64,000 bases of DNA from Lentisphaerota bacterium (GCA_015061525.1 SUWK01000001.1:1-64000); one strand, 5' to 3'; positions 48,201 through 56,013 are shown, counted from the first letter of the stretch. Made by a program: numbers and translations. Notes: generated from the sequence alone by a model not told the origin.

Positions 48201-48226
48201 ATAAAAAACAAGGTATGCTTGCCTGA
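42251..48226 (+). CDS. Giant repeat protein: N-terminal HExxH (metzincin-like) domain, AIDA-like beta-helix repeats, FN3-like domains, C-terminal RTX repeats
   Basis: 1991 aa; TISHETDHLLGTLDHGG; many ISSGGxAxNTxVNSxG repeats; GGLGNDTIWANNGNNTLFGDAGNDRIIGGSGNDVIVGGIGND. Confidence 0.88.
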   Translation: MVEVNDGGLQYVPQIAVQYVYLDFDGELTSYNGEILTIDGVEVRDSKLTQARITDIVAELNAKYAAQNVIFVTERPATAEYSSIYIGKTDAFSSYGNFAGLAENIDSGNQNKTDKAFVMLDSSASNEAIISTISHETDHLLGTLDHGGEGLQAYAYGYWVNQGETSNNKQIYKDDFMTIYPGGKAIGTIISSGGEVNVLKGGSAIGTVIKNGGSAIVYYGAFTDSTTILSGGYILFYGGGTPANIFLKKGGICGAFSFDEDLHISSSINLIYIDSGTCINGNILSVFDGSLKYHATVHSGGSMHILNAGIVTSTTVNQGGLLTVSNGGNAIEIIENGGYVSVASGADVSFALNVISGLTLKNDDKMTVHLYTTADQITIDSGGAMYLEGGFANNTVVNSNGCLHINNLGEARDITVNNDGNIYINDGFVTGLKIAAGGRIGGFSFDEDIFFKDTQYTSVTVTKNVFIIDSFMYLTNGGRNSNVSINCDACMIVSSGGIAGSTSVNTGGTMYISQGGIADSTSVNTGGTMYISQGGIVDNVIVNTGGELHIYSGGCANNVIVNTGGELRIYNGGCADIVFNPWQGSICSSSGAIVNYLDRDANIYYGKSLAEIVSKFDSSTEFQITSYNSAIIYSNGVMDSANIDSNGTMHISSGGIANNTSVNSLGTIYVSHGGITNNTTINANGTIYVFSAGIAHSTLINSSATMYISQGATACDTIINANGILYILPTGIASNVTVNNGGSMIVSSDGTAVEIIENGGYVNVTEGADVSFISNTIDQLELRSAAMTVHKNTVAKNTAVENNGRITIFSGGEAVNTVVYSTGRLSVLTGGIASNTKLSGYNSHINKFDNTMMYIYSGGIANEITLGGYGDIYVSSGGIASSALIKSLGKICVADGGIASKTTVTDRGNIDILSGGTARDTLVADYGRLFLSSGAKHCGTLILNNNAIVSACSGAIIDFTLTGHSATDTALISNLSLIDGNPDYTISVEAAQTCGIYQLAYRTNTFSKGIKLFVGNNYCSTLTVDCADFVHEQKRYRLTLFNNNLALTIQDEYIDFVKIYSSGTVIRQDSVLMYEKIWGNQNNSVHISSGGILNSATVYSGGCIYISNGGVANNTNLSSGGDIIISNGGVANNTIVNSYCDLFIRSGGSAKSVIINNNGRLNVANSGSGSDVIVNDGGFVYVSSGGIAMEVKENGGYVHVQDGANITFVSNTLSQEIVTYLESMTIHSNTVATSTTVNSSGCIFIYGGGIANNTVNFGNMYIFSGGMLNNTIVNSSALMYVSGGIINDTIINSSGKVYISSGGKANNNIVGSFGYISVFSGGMMNDNTISAYGSMVVAWGGNAKNTTVHTGGIVHIVGKHYGSLQIESEATVLADRGSIIDFSVATQKITDDYLINHLSLISGAPTYTITVDSNQAYGVYKLAQGARYFNETISIGDGVVNYGLIAVNGKDLLFNGITYSLKQLKGNLTLEIKDITPPDAPIASVAMTTATNNDVAITATYSADSVVREYKIGDGEWLDYTGEITVSENGTVYFRAKDAVGNESTGEITVSNIDKAAPEIPSEFTETVSGYDAAFTWTDSVDNAGMSGYCFRYGSTENLDGEGEFVSTNGFTLNDLAVGSYYYQVRGVDLAGNMSEWSAVREFAVIPGEVQDLSGSIDGLSWASIAGVGSYAIELTGGSGSLDLETANTAIDFFALPAGTFQWQVKAENGVFTAGNAIVSENSSEPQLLSSEANGDMDLFFGNASGIWEDGYFAEHQGILNGWNGTGEQVELLGKNKISDVFSGSDDANILVLTDDANGDALFVEDVYTSFGKDAARIAQIDEIRAGAGDDIIDLTSQKFAYDGDGVKICGGLGNDTIWANNGNNTLFGDAGNDRIIGGSGNDVIVGGIGNDSMHGGGGEDIFCFGSDWGVDTVEQLSDGKVTLCFADGEVSNWNADTLTYTDGANSVTVSGVSAENITLNFGNETSLPAGAFSDAASVKIFEDKKQGMLA
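43739..43858 (+). repeat. Two near-identical 60-bp tandem units within the giant gene
   Basis: ggtatcgca[g]acagtacatctgttaatacaggtggaactatgtatatttctcaggga repeated back to back. Confidence 0.85.
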
Positions 48227-48322
48227 AACTTTCTGGAATCTTGGCAAATGAACTGATTTCGAGAATGAAGCATGAGGTTATAAACAAACATTTCTATCAG
48301 TGTATAAAACATATTACATAAG

Positions 48323-48516
48323 TTGTGATTTGTCAACCAAGCCGGTACGGGTTTGATCCAACCGGTTGATGGATTGTGGAAGAAGGTCGTGTTTTGCAAC
48401 GAGTACGGTGCAGGAGTGTACTATGTACTCGACTGCTCCGGCGCAGGAGCAAGGCGCGAGATTACCCGCAAGGTGCCACCGCAGGTTAGATTTTTCACAA
48501 AATTCAGGATAACAAC
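48323..48516. repeat. Dispersed intergenic repeat, copy B
   Basis: See copy A at 419-608; about 48 kb apart with two copy-specific indels. Confidence 0.85.
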
Positions 48517-48522
48517 AAAAAA

Positions 48523-48556
48523 AAAGACGCTCCGTAAAAGGAACGTCTTTTTTTGT
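48523..48556 (-). terminator. Terminator after rpsD
   Basis: aaagacgctcc-gtaaaa-ggaacgtcttt flanked by A- and T-runs on both sides. Confidence 0.8.
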
Positions 48557-48574
48557 CGCTTACAGCGGAAAAGA

Positions 48575-49177
48575 TTACCGGGCGTAGTACTCGATCACGC
48601 TCATGATCTTGACGGAAACCGGAATTTCTTCAACCTGCGGGGCACGCACCAGAGTGGCTTTGAGGTTGTCGAGATCAACTTCCATATAAGCCGGAGCGGT
48701 GGTGTTGTTCTTTTTAGCGACTTCAGCGAGTTTCGGGGATTTTTCAGCGTTGAGGCTGATGACCTGACCCTCTTTGACCAGACAGCTGGAACGGTCAACG
48801 CGTTTGCCGTCAACCATCACATGACCGTGGTTGACCAACTGTTTCGCAGCGAAGATGGTCGGGGCAAAACCGGCACGGTAAACCATGGCATCCAGACGCT
48901 GTTCCAAACTGCGGAACAGTTTTTCATGGGTCTGACCTTCGCCGCTTTTTGCTTTGGCAAAAGCGATACGAAGCTGTTTTTCGCTGATCGCGTAGTAGTT
49001 ACGCAGTTTCTGTTTCTCCATCAGCAATTCGCCGTAGGTGGAGAGTTTGGCGCGGCGGCCTTTACCGTGGGGACCAGCGGCATAAGGACGTTTGACGCTC
49101 GGGCATTTCGGATCACCCCAGAGGCACTGGCCGATCCGGCGACAGAATTTGTGTTTTGCTCGACTTGCGGTTGGCAT
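48575..49177 (-). CDS. rpsD: 30S ribosomal protein S4
   Basis: KFCRRIGQCLWG; RRAKLSTYGELLMEKQKLRNYYAISEKQLR; LEQRLDAMVYRAGFAPTIFAAKQLVNHGHVMVDGKRVD. Confidence 0.96.
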   Translation of the reverse strand: MPTASRAKHKFCRRIGQCLWGDPKCPSVKRPYAAGPHGKGRRAKLSTYGELLMEKQKLRNYYAISEKQLRIAFAKAKSGEGQTHEKLFRSLEQRLDAMVYRAGFAPTIFAAKQLVNHGHVMVDGKRVDRSSCLVKEGQVISLNAEKSPKLAEVAKKNNTTAPAYMEVDLDNLKATLVRAPQVEEIPVSVKIMSVIEYYAR

Positions 49178-49345
49178 AACCAATCCCTTTCTATTATTGT
49201 TTTTTTAGTATCCCGGGTGTCAAGCCACAAAACAATTGGGGCCCGGAATACGGTTAATTTTCATAATTTACTGCACAAACGGTGATTTTTCAAGTTTTTG
49301 TGGTGAAAATTTTCAAAAAATATCGTTTTTTACAAACATTTGTTT

Positions 49346-49374
49346 AATATACACCTGAAATCTGTGTTTTGCAT
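49346..49374 (-). promoter_or_regulatory. Candidate rpsD promoter ATGCAA-N17-TATATT
   Basis: Plus-strand aatata at 49346-49351 and ttgcat at 49369-49374. Confidence 0.4.
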
Positions 49375-49385
49375 CTGGTTTGCGG

Positions 49386-49413
49386 TTGAAAAAAAGTATT
49401 TTTGCGGTAAATT
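49386..49413 (+). promoter_or_regulatory. Promoter TTGAAA-N16-TAAATT
   Basis: Upstream of the mutarotase gene. Confidence 0.45.
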
Positions 49414-49458
49414 ATATGAGGCAGATGTTCTGAATATTAACGCTAAGGAGTTTGAATT

Positions 49459-50325
49459 ATGGATATAGCGCAGCTGCAGGAAAAATTTGGCGGAAACGGT
49501 ATTTCTTTTGAAGAATTCAATGGGTTTCCCGCAGTACGTTTGGTCAATGAATTTTCATCGGCACTTGTCAGTATTTACGCCGGTCATGTGATCGAATTCA
49601 ATCAACCCGGGACTGAAAATATTTTGTGGATGAGTAAAAAGAGTCTTTTTAAGGAAGGCTCACCAATCCGCGGAGGAGTTCCGGTTTGTTTTCCCTGGTT
49701 TGGAGCTGCTCCGGAAGGTAAAAGCGGCAGTCACGGCTTTGTCCGGAACCGGATGTGGGAACTTTATGCTGCCGGGAATGCTCCGGATGGCGGCAATTTT
49801 GTTACGCTGTATTTTGAAGATAAAGAGTTTCAGCTCTTTTATACGGTCACAGCGGGCAGGGAGTTGACTCTTTCTTTGGAGATCAATAATCCGGGAGCAG
49901 AAGATTTTTCGTTCAGCGGAGCATTGCATACCTATTTCAATGTCAGTGATGTGGAAAAAATCTCGGTAGAAGACCTTGACGGTATCCGTTATCTTGATAC
50001 GGTGATCAATGAAACCGATTTTCAGCGTGGTGCGTTGAAGGTAGATCGGGAAATTGACCGGATGTTCCCGACTTGCGGCAGTACCCGGATCATTGACCCC
50101 GGTTACAAACGTATCATTCATATCGACAAATACGGCAGTGATTCTACTGTGGTCTGGAATCCGTGGATCGATAAATCAATCCGTATGGCGGATTATGGTG
50201 ACGAAGAATATCATACCATGATTTGCGTGGAAGCCGCCAGAGTGCCGCAACTTGAAGATATGGGAATTGTCCCCGGTGGTCAGTCGGTTGAACTGCGTCA
50301 GGTGATCCGGGTTGAAAAACTTTGA
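49459..50325 (+). CDS. D-hexose-6-phosphate mutarotase (YeaD/aldose 1-epimerase family)
   Basis: PIRGGVPVCFPWFG; GSHGFVRNRMWEL; ALHTYFNVSDVEKISVEDL. Confidence 0.9.
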   Translation: MDIAQLQEKFGGNGISFEEFNGFPAVRLVNEFSSALVSIYAGHVIEFNQPGTENILWMSKKSLFKEGSPIRGGVPVCFPWFGAAPEGKSGSHGFVRNRMWELYAAGNAPDGGNFVTLYFEDKEFQLFYTVTAGRELTLSLEINNPGAEDFSFSGALHTYFNVSDVEKISVEDLDGIRYLDTVINETDFQRGALKVDREIDRMFPTCGSTRIIDPGYKRIIHIDKYGSDSTVVWNPWIDKSIRMADYGDEEYHTMICVEAARVPQLEDMGIVPGGQSVELRQVIRVEKL

Positions 50326-50357
50326 GATTGATAGCCGATAATCTTCAGATAAAAAAG

Positions 50358-50391
50358 AGCGGGTGCAAGGGAGAGATCCTTTGCACCCGCT
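50358..50391. terminator. Bidirectional terminator between convergent genes
   Basis: agcgggtgcaa...ttgcacccgct stem. Confidence 0.8.
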
Positions 50392-50406
50392 TTTAATTGT
50401 GCTGTT

Positions 50407-53400
50407 TTACCCGGCAAGTTTGCCGGAGTTGAGCAGACGGCTTTCCTCATTGCCGGTGGTGAGGATATCGGCGGCACTGCGGGTGAGTGCGGCAGAATTT
50501 TCAAGACTCCATTCACCGAGGTCAGCGTAGTTTTCTCCGCAGAGCGCATCCACGCTGCCGGTTCCACAAACATCCCAGCTGTTGTTTTCTTTGGGAGCTG
50601 TTGCCAGAGAGCGGACCGGCTCTTTGACAAAGAGTGTACGGTAAGCGCGGTTGTTGTCCTCATTGGATTCAGTAACGGCGCCATTGGCATCGACCAACAC
50701 GTAAATCTTATGAGTTCCGACTGAAAGTTTGCCGGAAGTAAGTGTAATGGTACAGTTGCGGTAGCCTCCGGCGGCGATTTCGCCCAGCGAGATCTCGCGC
50801 AGGAGAGTATCGCCATCGTAGACTTTTATCATGGATTCCGGAGCAAGTTTGTCACCATCATTGAAGACCTGGAAGGTCAGTTTCGTGGATTCTCCGCTGG
50901 TGATGCTGTTGCTGGTCATCTCAAATGAAGGAACCCGCAAGTCCGCTTTTTTGACCACATTGATGGTTCGGTAGGCTCGGTTATTATCTTCGTTTGCTTC
51001 GGGGATCGCTCCATTCGCATCGACTGCAACATAGATTTTATGACTTCCTTCAGTAAGTTTACCGGCAGGGATAGTGATGGTACAGTTGCGGTATGCTCCG
51101 GCATCTATCTCGCCGAGGGCGATTTCACGGAGAAGTTTGTCGCCGTCGTAGACCTTTATCATGGATTCCGGAGCGAGCTTGTCACCGTCGTTGAAGACTT
51201 GAAAGGTCAGTTTTGTAGATTCTTTGGTATTGATGTTGTTTTTGCTCACTTCAAATGATGATATACGCAAGTCAGCTTTATTTTCCACGTTGACTGTACG
51301 GTAAGCCCGGTTGTTATCCTCATTGGATTCTGAAATCGCATTATTGGCATCGACTACTACATAAATTTTGTGGGTGCCGACTGAAAGTTTTCCGGACGTG
51401 ACAGTAATATAACAATTCCGGTTTGCTCCGGTATCAATTTCCTGAAGAGCGATCTCACGGATAAGAGTGTCGCCGTCGTAGACCTTGATCATTGATTCCG
51501 GTGCAAATTGTTCACCGTTGTTAACAACTTTGAAAGTCAGTTTGATGGATTCTTTAGTGTTGATATTATTCTTACTTACATTCAGAGAGGATATACTTAA
51601 ATCTGCTTTGGCGGCAAGCATGTTTTCAACGACCAAATCCAAATTGCCGTCTGTCTTTACCAGCCGATAGCTGTTTGAGCCGAATTCATAAGCGGAATCA
51701 TTGACTGAAAGAGATCCGATGTGTACGTTGGTATCCGTTTCGATGTTTATAGTTTTATTAAAGTTTTCCGCTCCCTGAGCAAGTCTGTAAGTTCCGGCAT
51801 CCTGATCGGTGGAAACGGTGATTTTGAAATTCGGATAACCGGATATTGCAGAAAGATTATTGATCAGGTAACCTCCGGCAGCGTTTCTGCCGGAAAGGGG
51901 AAAATACACAGTTGCTCCTCCTGTTGCAGATACGATTGCTCCGGATTCAATTTGCAAACTGCCGTAGTGCTTGCCATCATTGGTGATATTCAATGAACCT
52001 CCGTAATTTACCGTGGTGTTGCTGGCGCTGCCACGACTGATATACATTGTTCCGCCGAAGTTGATGGTGTTACCGTTCGCTATACCGCGATAACTGATAT
52101 ACATTGTTCCGCCAAAATCGACAGTATTACGATTTACGGTGACTCGATCGCTGACAGACATTGCTCCCCATGAGGTTATGGTTACATTGTTTATTTCGCT
52201 GTCGTAATTTCGATTTTCAATTACGACGGAACCGCCATTTACCGTGACATTGTCCACTCTGGCTGTAGAATTAAAAAAGGAGGAAAGTACCATTGAACCG
52301 CCACTGTTGAATGTGAAGTTATTTACGAAAGATCCATAGTCTATACATATTGTTCCATCGGAGTTGATTGTAGTATTATTTGCGAAAGCTCCTCTTGATA
52401 CATGTATTGAGCCTCCGGAATTGATCACGGTATTATTGGCAATAATACCGCTGAAAATGCCCATTGTTCCATTGACAGTTGTGTTGTCCAATCTGACGTT
52501 TTCAGGATAATTAAAATTAATGTATACGGAACCTCCGGAATTGATAGTGGTTTTATCCAGCATTGTTCCGCCTGAGATATGCAGTTCACCACCGGAATTG
52601 ACTACTGTCCCGCTTGTTTTAACACCTGATTCAATATATGCCGTAGCACCATCATTGACTGTGGTATTATGAACTGCAGCTCCGCTGCTGATACGAATAT
52701 AACCGGCATTTACAGTGGTATTATTCATTGTCACACCGGAATCAATATCCATATTGAGTGCGGTATTGATTATTGTATTATTCATTGTCACACCGGAATC
52801 AATATCTATATCGAATGCGGTATTGATTATTGTATTGTTCGCCGTACCTCCGGAGGAGATACGCATACTGCCATCATTTATCGTTGTATTGTTCGCCGTA
52901 CCTCCGGAGGAGATGTACATCCAGCCATCATTTATTATTGTATTGTTCGCCGTACCTCCGGAGGAGATGTACATCCAGCCATAGTTCAACGTTGTATTGT
53001 TCGCCGTACCTCCGGAGGAGATGCACATATCGCCGCCATCATTTATCGTTGTGTTCGCCGTACCTCCGGAGGAGATGTACATATAGCCATAGTTCAACGT
53101 TGTATCGTTCGCCGTACCTCCGGAGGAGATGTACATATCGCCGTCATCATCTATCGTTGTATTGTTCGCCGTACCTCCGGAGGAGATGTACATATCGCCA
53201 TAGTTCAACGCTGTATCGTTCGCCGTACCTCCGGAAGAGATGTACATGAAATCGCCGTAATGCAACTCAATACCGTTCAATGTTTCATCAAGTTTGATGT
53301 TGTAAGTTTCTGCATAGGCTTGCAGTCCGTCGCCGCCGTGGGAAAGGGTACCGAGGAGATGGTCGGTTTCGTGGCTGATGGTAGAAATGATTTGTTCATC

Positions 53401-53781
53401 AGTGGCAGTAGAGTCAAGGTTGACAAAGGCGTTGTCGGAATGGTTCTGATTGTTGAAATCAACTGTTTCAGCTAATCCGGCAAAGTTGCCGTATTGGTCA
53501 AAAGCTTCGGTTTTGCCGATGAAAATGGTGGAGTATTCGGCATTTGCTGGGCGTTCAGTGACGAAAATTACATTTTGCGAGGCGTATTTTTTATTCAGTT
53601 CGGCAAGGATATCGGCAACGCGCGCCTGAGTCAATTTTGAATCGCGTACCTCCACGCCCTCAATGGTCAGAATCTCGCCATTGTAGTCGGTCAATTCCCC
53701 GTCAAAATCCAAATACACATACTGCACCGCTATCTGCGGCACATACTGCACTCCACTGGTTGCAAAACTTTGTTGAAACAT
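50407..53781 (-). CDS. Giant repeat protein paralog: N-terminal HExxH domain, AIDA-like repeats, three CARDB-like domains, distinct C-terminus
   Basis: Internal start MFQQSFATSGVQYVPQ with upstream GGAGG; HETDHLLGTLSHGG; [MYISSGGTANxTTxNxGx]n; three 110-aa ADLxISSFEVSKNNINTKES..LTF units. Confidence 0.88.
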   Translation of the reverse strand: MFQQSFATSGVQYVPQIAVQYVYLDFDGELTDYNGEILTIEGVEVRDSKLTQARVADILAELNKKYASQNVIFVTERPANAEYSTIFIGKTEAFDQYGNFAGLAETVDFNNQNHSDNAFVNLDSTATDEQIISTISHETDHLLGTLSHGGDGLQAYAETYNIKLDETLNGIELHYGDFMYISSGGTANDTALNYGDMYISSGGTANNTTIDDDGDMYISSGGTANDTTLNYGYMYISSGGTANTTINDGGDMCISSGGTANNTTLNYGWMYISSGGTANNTIINDGWMYISSGGTANNTTINDGSMRISSGGTANNTIINTAFDIDIDSGVTMNNTIINTALNMDIDSGVTMNNTTVNAGYIRISSGAAVHNTTVNDGATAYIESGVKTSGTVVNSGGELHISGGTMLDKTTINSGGSVYINFNYPENVRLDNTTVNGTMGIFSGIIANNTVINSGGSIHVSRGAFANNTTINSDGTICIDYGSFVNNFTFNSGGSMVLSSFFNSTARVDNVTVNGGSVVIENRNYDSEINNVTITSWGAMSVSDRVTVNRNTVDFGGTMYISYRGIANGNTINFGGTMYISRGSASNTTVNYGGSLNITNDGKHYGSLQIESGAIVSATGGATVYFPLSGRNAAGGYLINNLSAISGYPNFKITVSTDQDAGTYRLAQGAENFNKTINIETDTNVHIGSLSVNDSAYEFGSNSYRLVKTDGNLDLVVENMLAAKADLSISSLNVSKNNINTKESIKLTFKVVNNGEQFAPESMIKVYDGDTLIREIALQEIDTGANRNCYITVTSGKLSVGTHKIYVVVDANNAISESNEDNNRAYRTVNVENKADLRISSFEVSKNNINTKESTKLTFQVFNDGDKLAPESMIKVYDGDKLLREIALGEIDAGAYRNCTITIPAGKLTEGSHKIYVAVDANGAIPEANEDNNRAYRTINVVKKADLRVPSFEMTSNSITSGESTKLTFQVFNDGDKLAPESMIKVYDGDTLLREISLGEIAAGGYRNCTITLTSGKLSVGTHKIYVLVDANGAVTESNEDNNRAYRTLFVKEPVRSLATAPKENNSWDVCGTGSVDALCGENYADLGEWSLENSAALTRSAADILTTGNEESRLLNSGKLAG
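50945..51600 (-). repeat. CARDB-like modules on an exact 330-bp period
   Basis: Equivalent module boundaries at 50940, 51270 and 51600. Confidence 0.85.
52841..53240 (-). repeat. 54-bp tandem repeat array (8 units, one 57-bp spacing)
   Basis: gccgtacctccggag at 52841, 52895, 52949, 53003, 53057, 53111, 53168 and 53222; encodes an 18-aa MYISSGGTAN... unit. Confidence 0.95.
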
Positions 53782-53884
53782 GATATTCCTCCGTTTGATG
53801 ATACAATATTTGATATTTTTAATATACGGTATCATCTATGCGCAGGTTTTGCAAGTCCTTTTTGTGGATTTTTAATAAAAATTC

Positions 53885-55078
53885 TCAATTCAAGATCAAA
53901 TCGGCACGGCGGTCGATGTTGAATGTCCGGATATATTTTTCTTCAAGCGGAATCCATTTGGTTTCAAAAACCTTTGCAGCCTTTGCTCCGTTGCGCTCAT
54001 AGATGCGGCGCATTTGTTCTTTTTTATCTATATCATAGAAAATTTTCAAGTCCGCATAATTACCAAATTGCGGATGCATACTGTATGCTCCCTCCACAAT
54101 GAGCCACCGGGTGTCCCAAATCATCCGGCTGTTGTAAAAAGCATTTCTTTTACAGTCAAATATCCGGTAGGAAAAAGCTGCTTTTTTATGCAAATTCGGC
54201 AGCACTTCTTCTTTAAACCGCTCATAATGCACATTGCCGCCGGGTTCCTCATAGCGCATCTTCGTCCGCATCGGCGGCGGCAGAAAGAAGTGATCCATGT
54301 GGATCGTCTGGGCATCAAGGATCACTTTCAATTGTCCGGTCAATGTGGTCTTGCCGGATGATGATCTGCCGTCAATAACAATTATTTTGGGGACAGCGGC
54401 ATTTGACCCGTTTTTGAGCAGTCCTGCGGCAGCTTTCAATACCGGAATCGTGTGAAAATAACGGGTGCTGATGACCCGGTATGCCGGATTGCTCCGGCAA
54501 TACGCCTGACTGTGCGGCAGATGCCGGTGTCCGTTTTTTACATAGGCATCGGCAAATTTGCGGAACTCCGCCGCACTGAATCTGACGTTGCTTGCCGGAA
54601 TAAGTTTTTCTGCGGCTGCCAGATATTCAAGCATCTTACTTTCACTATCCGGGAATGCGGATTCAACTACACTCATCCGGAAGAGCCACTCCGGCGGCAG
54701 ACCGGCAGCTTTCCACGCCGCCATATCAACCCGCGCGGTATCCGGAGAAGTGACCCGGATCAGTTTCCGTTTTGAATCAGCTTTTACCTCCGCAAAATCA
54801 GCATCAAATTGTTCCCTGACTTTTTCATCACAATGGTCTATCCCGAATGCTGCCTGACAGCAGAATTTTACCAGATCGGCACACTCCATCTGCGGATTTT
54901 TCTTCAATTCTTCTTTGAGAAATGCCGCAAAATCCCACTTTTCCCCACTGAAATACAACTCTGTGCGCTCTCCGGTGAAACGGGCAGAAAACTCATCGTA
55001 TTCCGGCATCCGGTTGAAACTGCATCCGGTCAGCAGAAAAAGTATGCCTGCAAACAACGAAAAATTTTTTATCATCAC
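53885..55078 (-). CDS. Predicted lipoprotein with C-terminal uridine-kinase-like P-loop domain
   Basis: MMIKNFSLFAGILFLLTGCSFN lipobox; IIVIDGRSSSGKTTLTGQLK; HMDHFFLPP; LIVEGAYSMHP. Confidence 0.8.
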   Translation of the reverse strand: MMIKNFSLFAGILFLLTGCSFNRMPEYDEFSARFTGERTELYFSGEKWDFAAFLKEELKKNPQMECADLVKFCCQAAFGIDHCDEKVREQFDADFAEVKADSKRKLIRVTSPDTARVDMAAWKAAGLPPEWLFRMSVVESAFPDSESKMLEYLAAAEKLIPASNVRFSAAEFRKFADAYVKNGHRHLPHSQAYCRSNPAYRVISTRYFHTIPVLKAAAGLLKNGSNAAVPKIIVIDGRSSSGKTTLTGQLKVILDAQTIHMDHFFLPPPMRTKMRYEEPGGNVHYERFKEEVLPNLHKKAAFSYRIFDCKRNAFYNSRMIWDTRWLIVEGAYSMHPQFGNYADLKIFYDIDKKEQMRRIYERNGAKAAKVFETKWIPLEEKYIRTFNIDRRADLILN

Positions 55079-55097
55079 AACCTCCTTTTTGCGAATA

Positions 55098-55904
55098 TCA
55101 GATCGCCAGTGATAATGCCATAATGAACATGCCGCAGATCACTCCTGAAATAGACAGGTGATGCTCTCCATACTCTTCGGCAAGAGGCAGCAATTCATCA
55201 AAAGAAATAAAGACCATGATACCTGCAACTGCGGCAAATATCACCATCAACAGTGTTTCTGTAAGAAACGGTGCCAGAAAAAGCCATGCCGTCAACGCCC
55301 CCAGCGGTTCTGCCACTCCGGATATCAGCGACCAGAGAAATGCTTTTTTCCGGCTGCCGGTAGCGTGGTAAACCGGCACAGATACGGTGATGCCTTCCGG
55401 AATGTTGTGAATGGCGATCGCCACTGCAATGGAAATACCGGTGGCAGGATCGGCAAGCGAAGAGACAAATACCGCCATACCTTCCGGAAAGTTGTGGATA
55501 CCCACTGCCAGAGCGAAAAGCATTCCGCTGCGCAGCAGCCGGTCATGATGTTTCGGGGTGTCCATCTCTTCCACACTCCTTACTTCGTGCGGATTTTCGT
55601 GTGAGGGAACCAGTTTGTCGATCAGAAATGCAATGCCGATACCGGCAAAAAATGCTGCAATGGCAATGAATGCTCCGGTGCGGTTCCCGTAGAGAGTTAT
55701 CAGTGTGGAACGTGATTCTGCAAGCAGTTCAACAAAGGATATGTAGATCATCACTCCGGCGGATAATCCCAATACAAACGAGAGGAATTTTTTATCTGAC
55801 CGTTTGAAGAAAAAAGCTATACAACTGCCGATGCCGGTGGCAAGACCGGCTCCCAATGTCAGGCTCAGCGCGAAAAGCACTTGACTGGTATCCAAATTAT
55901 TCAT
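55098..55904 (-). CDS. zupT: ZIP-family divalent metal transporter (ZupT-like)
   Basis: ALAVGIHNFPEGMAVF; AIAIHNIPEGITVSVPVY. Confidence 0.93.
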   Translation of the reverse strand: MNNLDTSQVLFALSLTLGAGLATGIGSCIAFFFKRSDKKFLSFVLGLSAGVMIYISFVELLAESRSTLITLYGNRTGAFIAIAAFFAGIGIAFLIDKLVPSHENPHEVRSVEEMDTPKHHDRLLRSGMLFALAVGIHNFPEGMAVFVSSLADPATGISIAVAIAIHNIPEGITVSVPVYHATGSRKKAFLWSLISGVAEPLGALTAWLFLAPFLTETLLMVIFAAVAGIMVFISFDELLPLAEEYGEHHLSISGVICGMFIMALSLAI

Positions 55905-56013
55905 AAAAGTCCTGTTTGCTCTTATTGTCTTTGCTGTTGAGTAAAAATACGCCGCATATGTGATTTTGTCAAGTCTTTTTTTTTGAATTAATGCAATTTA
56001 ATCAAAAATGCTC

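Noticed and set aside
47441-48247. 268-aa minus-strand ORF
   Set aside because: Antisense to the RTX region of the giant protein.
48323-48516. tRNA-like or integron attC interpretation of the dispersed repeat
   Set aside because: Some T-arm-like words (gggtttgatccaacc), but no acceptor stem/anticodon arrangement or attC core sites could be assembled.
52841-53240. CRISPR array
   Set aside because: Regular spacing, but the whole 54-bp unit is conserved and coding in frame; no unique spacers and no cas genes in the window.
52669-53475. Long antisense ORFs (268 aa, 139 aa, 89 aa) with GGAGGAG-ATG in each unit
   Set aside because: They are mirror frames of the 54-bp tandem repeat; the sense strand encodes the AIDA-like repeats with clear homology to the other giant.
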